Shown here piece after piece: positions 62,746 through 64,000 of a stretch of DNA of 64,000 nt. Under the pieces are notes generated by a model, which saw only the letters and a list, made by a program, of their open reading frames with translations, was not told the origin of the DNA and did no database searches. The first letter of the stretch is position 1. Every line of letters starts with the position of its first letter. Made by a program: the position numbers and the translations under genes. Origin of the DNA: JAVVUJ01 sp964461765 (GTDB taxonomy: Bacteria; Bacillota; Clostridia; Peptostreptococcales; Anaerovoracaceae); contig CAYWVS010000004.1 in NCBI GenBank assembly GCA_964461765.1, positions 1-64,000 of the forward strand, in the 5' to 3' direction.

Positions 62746-64000
62746 ATGACAGACAAGAATGACGTTACTTTAAATGGAAATGATGGCGCCCTGAAGAAGG
62801 TCTTAAAGCCCATCCATTTATGGGCTATTGCAGTAGGACTGGTTATTTCAGGGGACTACTACGGATTCAGCTATGGTTTTGCAACCGGCGGCCCAGTATC
62901 CTTTTTAGTTTCCTTTATCCCGGTTACAATATTTTATGTGACATTTGTATTTTGTTACGTAGAGCTTGCTACCAGTATTCCCCACGCAGGAGGACCTTCC
63001 GCATATGCGAGAAAGGCCATGGGTACATACGCAGGCTTTATTACAGGATTCAGCGTATTGGTGGCATTTATGGTTTCCCCTTGCGCTGTAGCCATTACCA
63101 CAGGTGCATTAATCAACTATTTATTCCCTGCCATTCCCGCTATGTGGGCTACCGTAGGGTTCTTTTGCTTATTCGTAATCATTAATCTATTCGGAGTTGA
63201 ATCCTCATCTAAAATTGAATTGGTAGTTACCATCGTGTCTTTGGTAGGATTGGTCGTGTATGCTGCAGTGGCAGCCCCTCACTTTGAGTCCACAAATTTC
63301 TTTACAGATCCCGCCTTTACCAATGGATTTGCAGGAGTGGCAGGAGCTATGACCTTTGCAATGTGGTTCTATTTTGCCATTGATGGAGCGGCTATGAGCG
63401 CAGAAGAAATGGAAAATCCTCGAAAAGACATTCCAAAGGGATACTTATTAGCAATTTTAACTTTATTCTTTACATCTTTAATCGCAATCATTTTACCCGC
63501 AGGTATTGCAGATTATAAGGAAGTAGCTCAGGTGGATTTCCCACTGGCAAAATCCTTAGAGTTAGCTTTAGGTGCGGATAGCATTTGGCCTACCATTCTT
63601 GCCGTAGTAGCATTGTTCAGCATGGTGGCAAGCTTCCTGGGAATCGTTATCGGTTATTCAAGGCAAGCTTATGCCATGGGAAGAACAGGATACCTTCCTC
63701 CTATCTTTAAGAAAATCAATGGAAGAGGATGCCCTCATATGGCACTTTTGATCCCCGGAGCTATTGCACTGGTATTGGCTATGTCGGGAGCTACAGCAGT
63801 AATGATTACCATTTCTGTATTTGCAGCCATCATCATGTATATCATGGTTGTAATCAGCACCATCGTTCTCAGACAAAAGGAACCTAATTTGAGCAGACCT
63901 TTTAAAGTGATCTATCCTTTAGTTCCCGTTGTTTCCCTTATTTTCGTACTGATACTATTCTGCTGTGTACTTTTCTATAACCTAAATATTTTGGTATGGG
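62746..64000 (+). CDS. Amino acid/ethanolamine permease-like APC transporter, 3'-truncated by window edge
   Basis: 418 residues visible and open to the right edge. APC superfamily with about 11 membrane helices in view. The opening KKVLKPIHLWAIAVGLVISGDYYGFSYGFATGGPVSFLV and the ELATSIPHAGGPSAYARKAMG loop resemble ethanolamine permeases (Eat); FYFAIDGAAMSAEEMENPRKDIPKG is the typical helix-6 region. It probably imports the dehydratase substrate or a related amino alcohol; this is inference from the shared strand and position. AAGGAGGTAAAAAA precedes the ATG. Confidence 0.85.
   Translation, partial: MTDKNDVTLNGNDGALKKVLKPIHLWAIAVGLVISGDYYGFSYGFATGGPVSFLVSFIPVTIFYVTFVFCYVELATSIPHAGGPSAYARKAMGTYAGFITGFSVLVAFMVSPCAVAITTGALINYLFPAIPAMWATVGFFCLFVIINLFGVESSSKIELVVTIVSLVGLVVYAAVAAPHFESTNFFTDPAFTNGFAGVAGAMTFAMWFYFAIDGAAMSAEEMENPRKDIPKGYLLAILTLFFTSLIAIILPAGIADYKEVAQVDFPLAKSLELALGADSIWPTILAVVALFSMVASFLGIVIGYSRQAYAMGRTGYLPPIFKKINGRGCPHMALLIPGAIALVLAMSGATAVMITISVFAAIIMYIMVVISTIVLRQKEPNLSRPFKVIYPLVPVVSLIFVLILFCCVLFYNLNILVW

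Noticed and set aside
1..64000. tRNA or rRNA genes, insertion sequences, prophage or integrase genes
   Set aside because: None were found by reading the intergenic stretches and proteins; all gaps are short or explained by leaders and promoters.

Overview
The window is AT-rich, densely packed DNA from an anaerobic, amino-acid-fermenting member of the Firmicutes (class Clostridia; I infer something near the Peptostreptococcales/Anaerovoracaceae type, but the sequence alone does not fix the genus). The clues are a B12/PLP ornithine 4,5-aminomutase, a ferredoxin-linked 2-oxoacid oxidoreductase (IorAB), butyrate kinase, Gram-positive ribosome binding sites (GGAGG), Clostridium-type -35/-10 promoters and Na+ symporters. 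No rRNA, tRNA, CRISPR array, transposase or phage gene was seen.

Layout. 1-3278: end of an ornithine fermentation operon (oraE and a MutL/GlmL-like reactivase). 3275-8193: mixed housekeeping genes (HlyD-like adaptor, endonuclease IV, Ogt, flavin-binding PNPOx-like protein, TSCPD protein, CDF metal exporter). 8235-12935: butyrate kinase, aminotransferase and iorAB, which together could turn amino acids into acyl-CoA/acyl-phosphate and ATP. 13067-17316: small membrane protein, Orn/Lys/Arg decarboxylase and an exported GHL10-type glycoside hydrolase-like protein. 17423-24774: molybdenum/tungsten cofactor genes (mogA, MOSC protein, MoeA-PBP fusion, MoeA, tupABC behind a probable Moco/Tuco riboswitch with a terminator). 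25056-27563: small regulators and housekeeping genes. 27839-31147: modABC and a MoeA-like protein.

31151-44320 is the most striking part: a selenium-dependent molybdenum hydroxylase island. On the minus strand mocA, a KdpD-like kinase without the KdpD sensor domain, a KdpE-like regulator and yqeC are packed in one unit. Divergent from it run an FMN alpha-hydroxy-acid oxidoreductase, an MFS carrier, a Na+/solute symporter fused to two winged-helix-like domains, the three hydroxylase subunits and yqeB. Two promoters in the island carry the same tandem RTTAAR direct repeats at the same distance from the -35 box, which suggests control by an OmpR-type response regulator, plausibly the embedded one.

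44395-53637: a Cys-rich exported protein, two more Na+ symporters (one with a 51-residue membrane partner and an unknown partner protein), a seven-TM PAS histidine kinase with its response regulator, a class II aldolase and a ThiF-like E1 enzyme. 53722-57576: nitroreductase, ECF S-component, diacylglycerol glucosyltransferase family protein and patatin. 57702-59997: a radical SAM/DUF4130 putative DNA-repair pair whose promoter carries two LexA-type boxes. 60058-64000: a B12-dependent diol dehydratase-type enzyme with only large and medium subunits, behind an unassigned structured leader with a terminator, followed by an ethanolamine-permease-like transporter cut by the window end.
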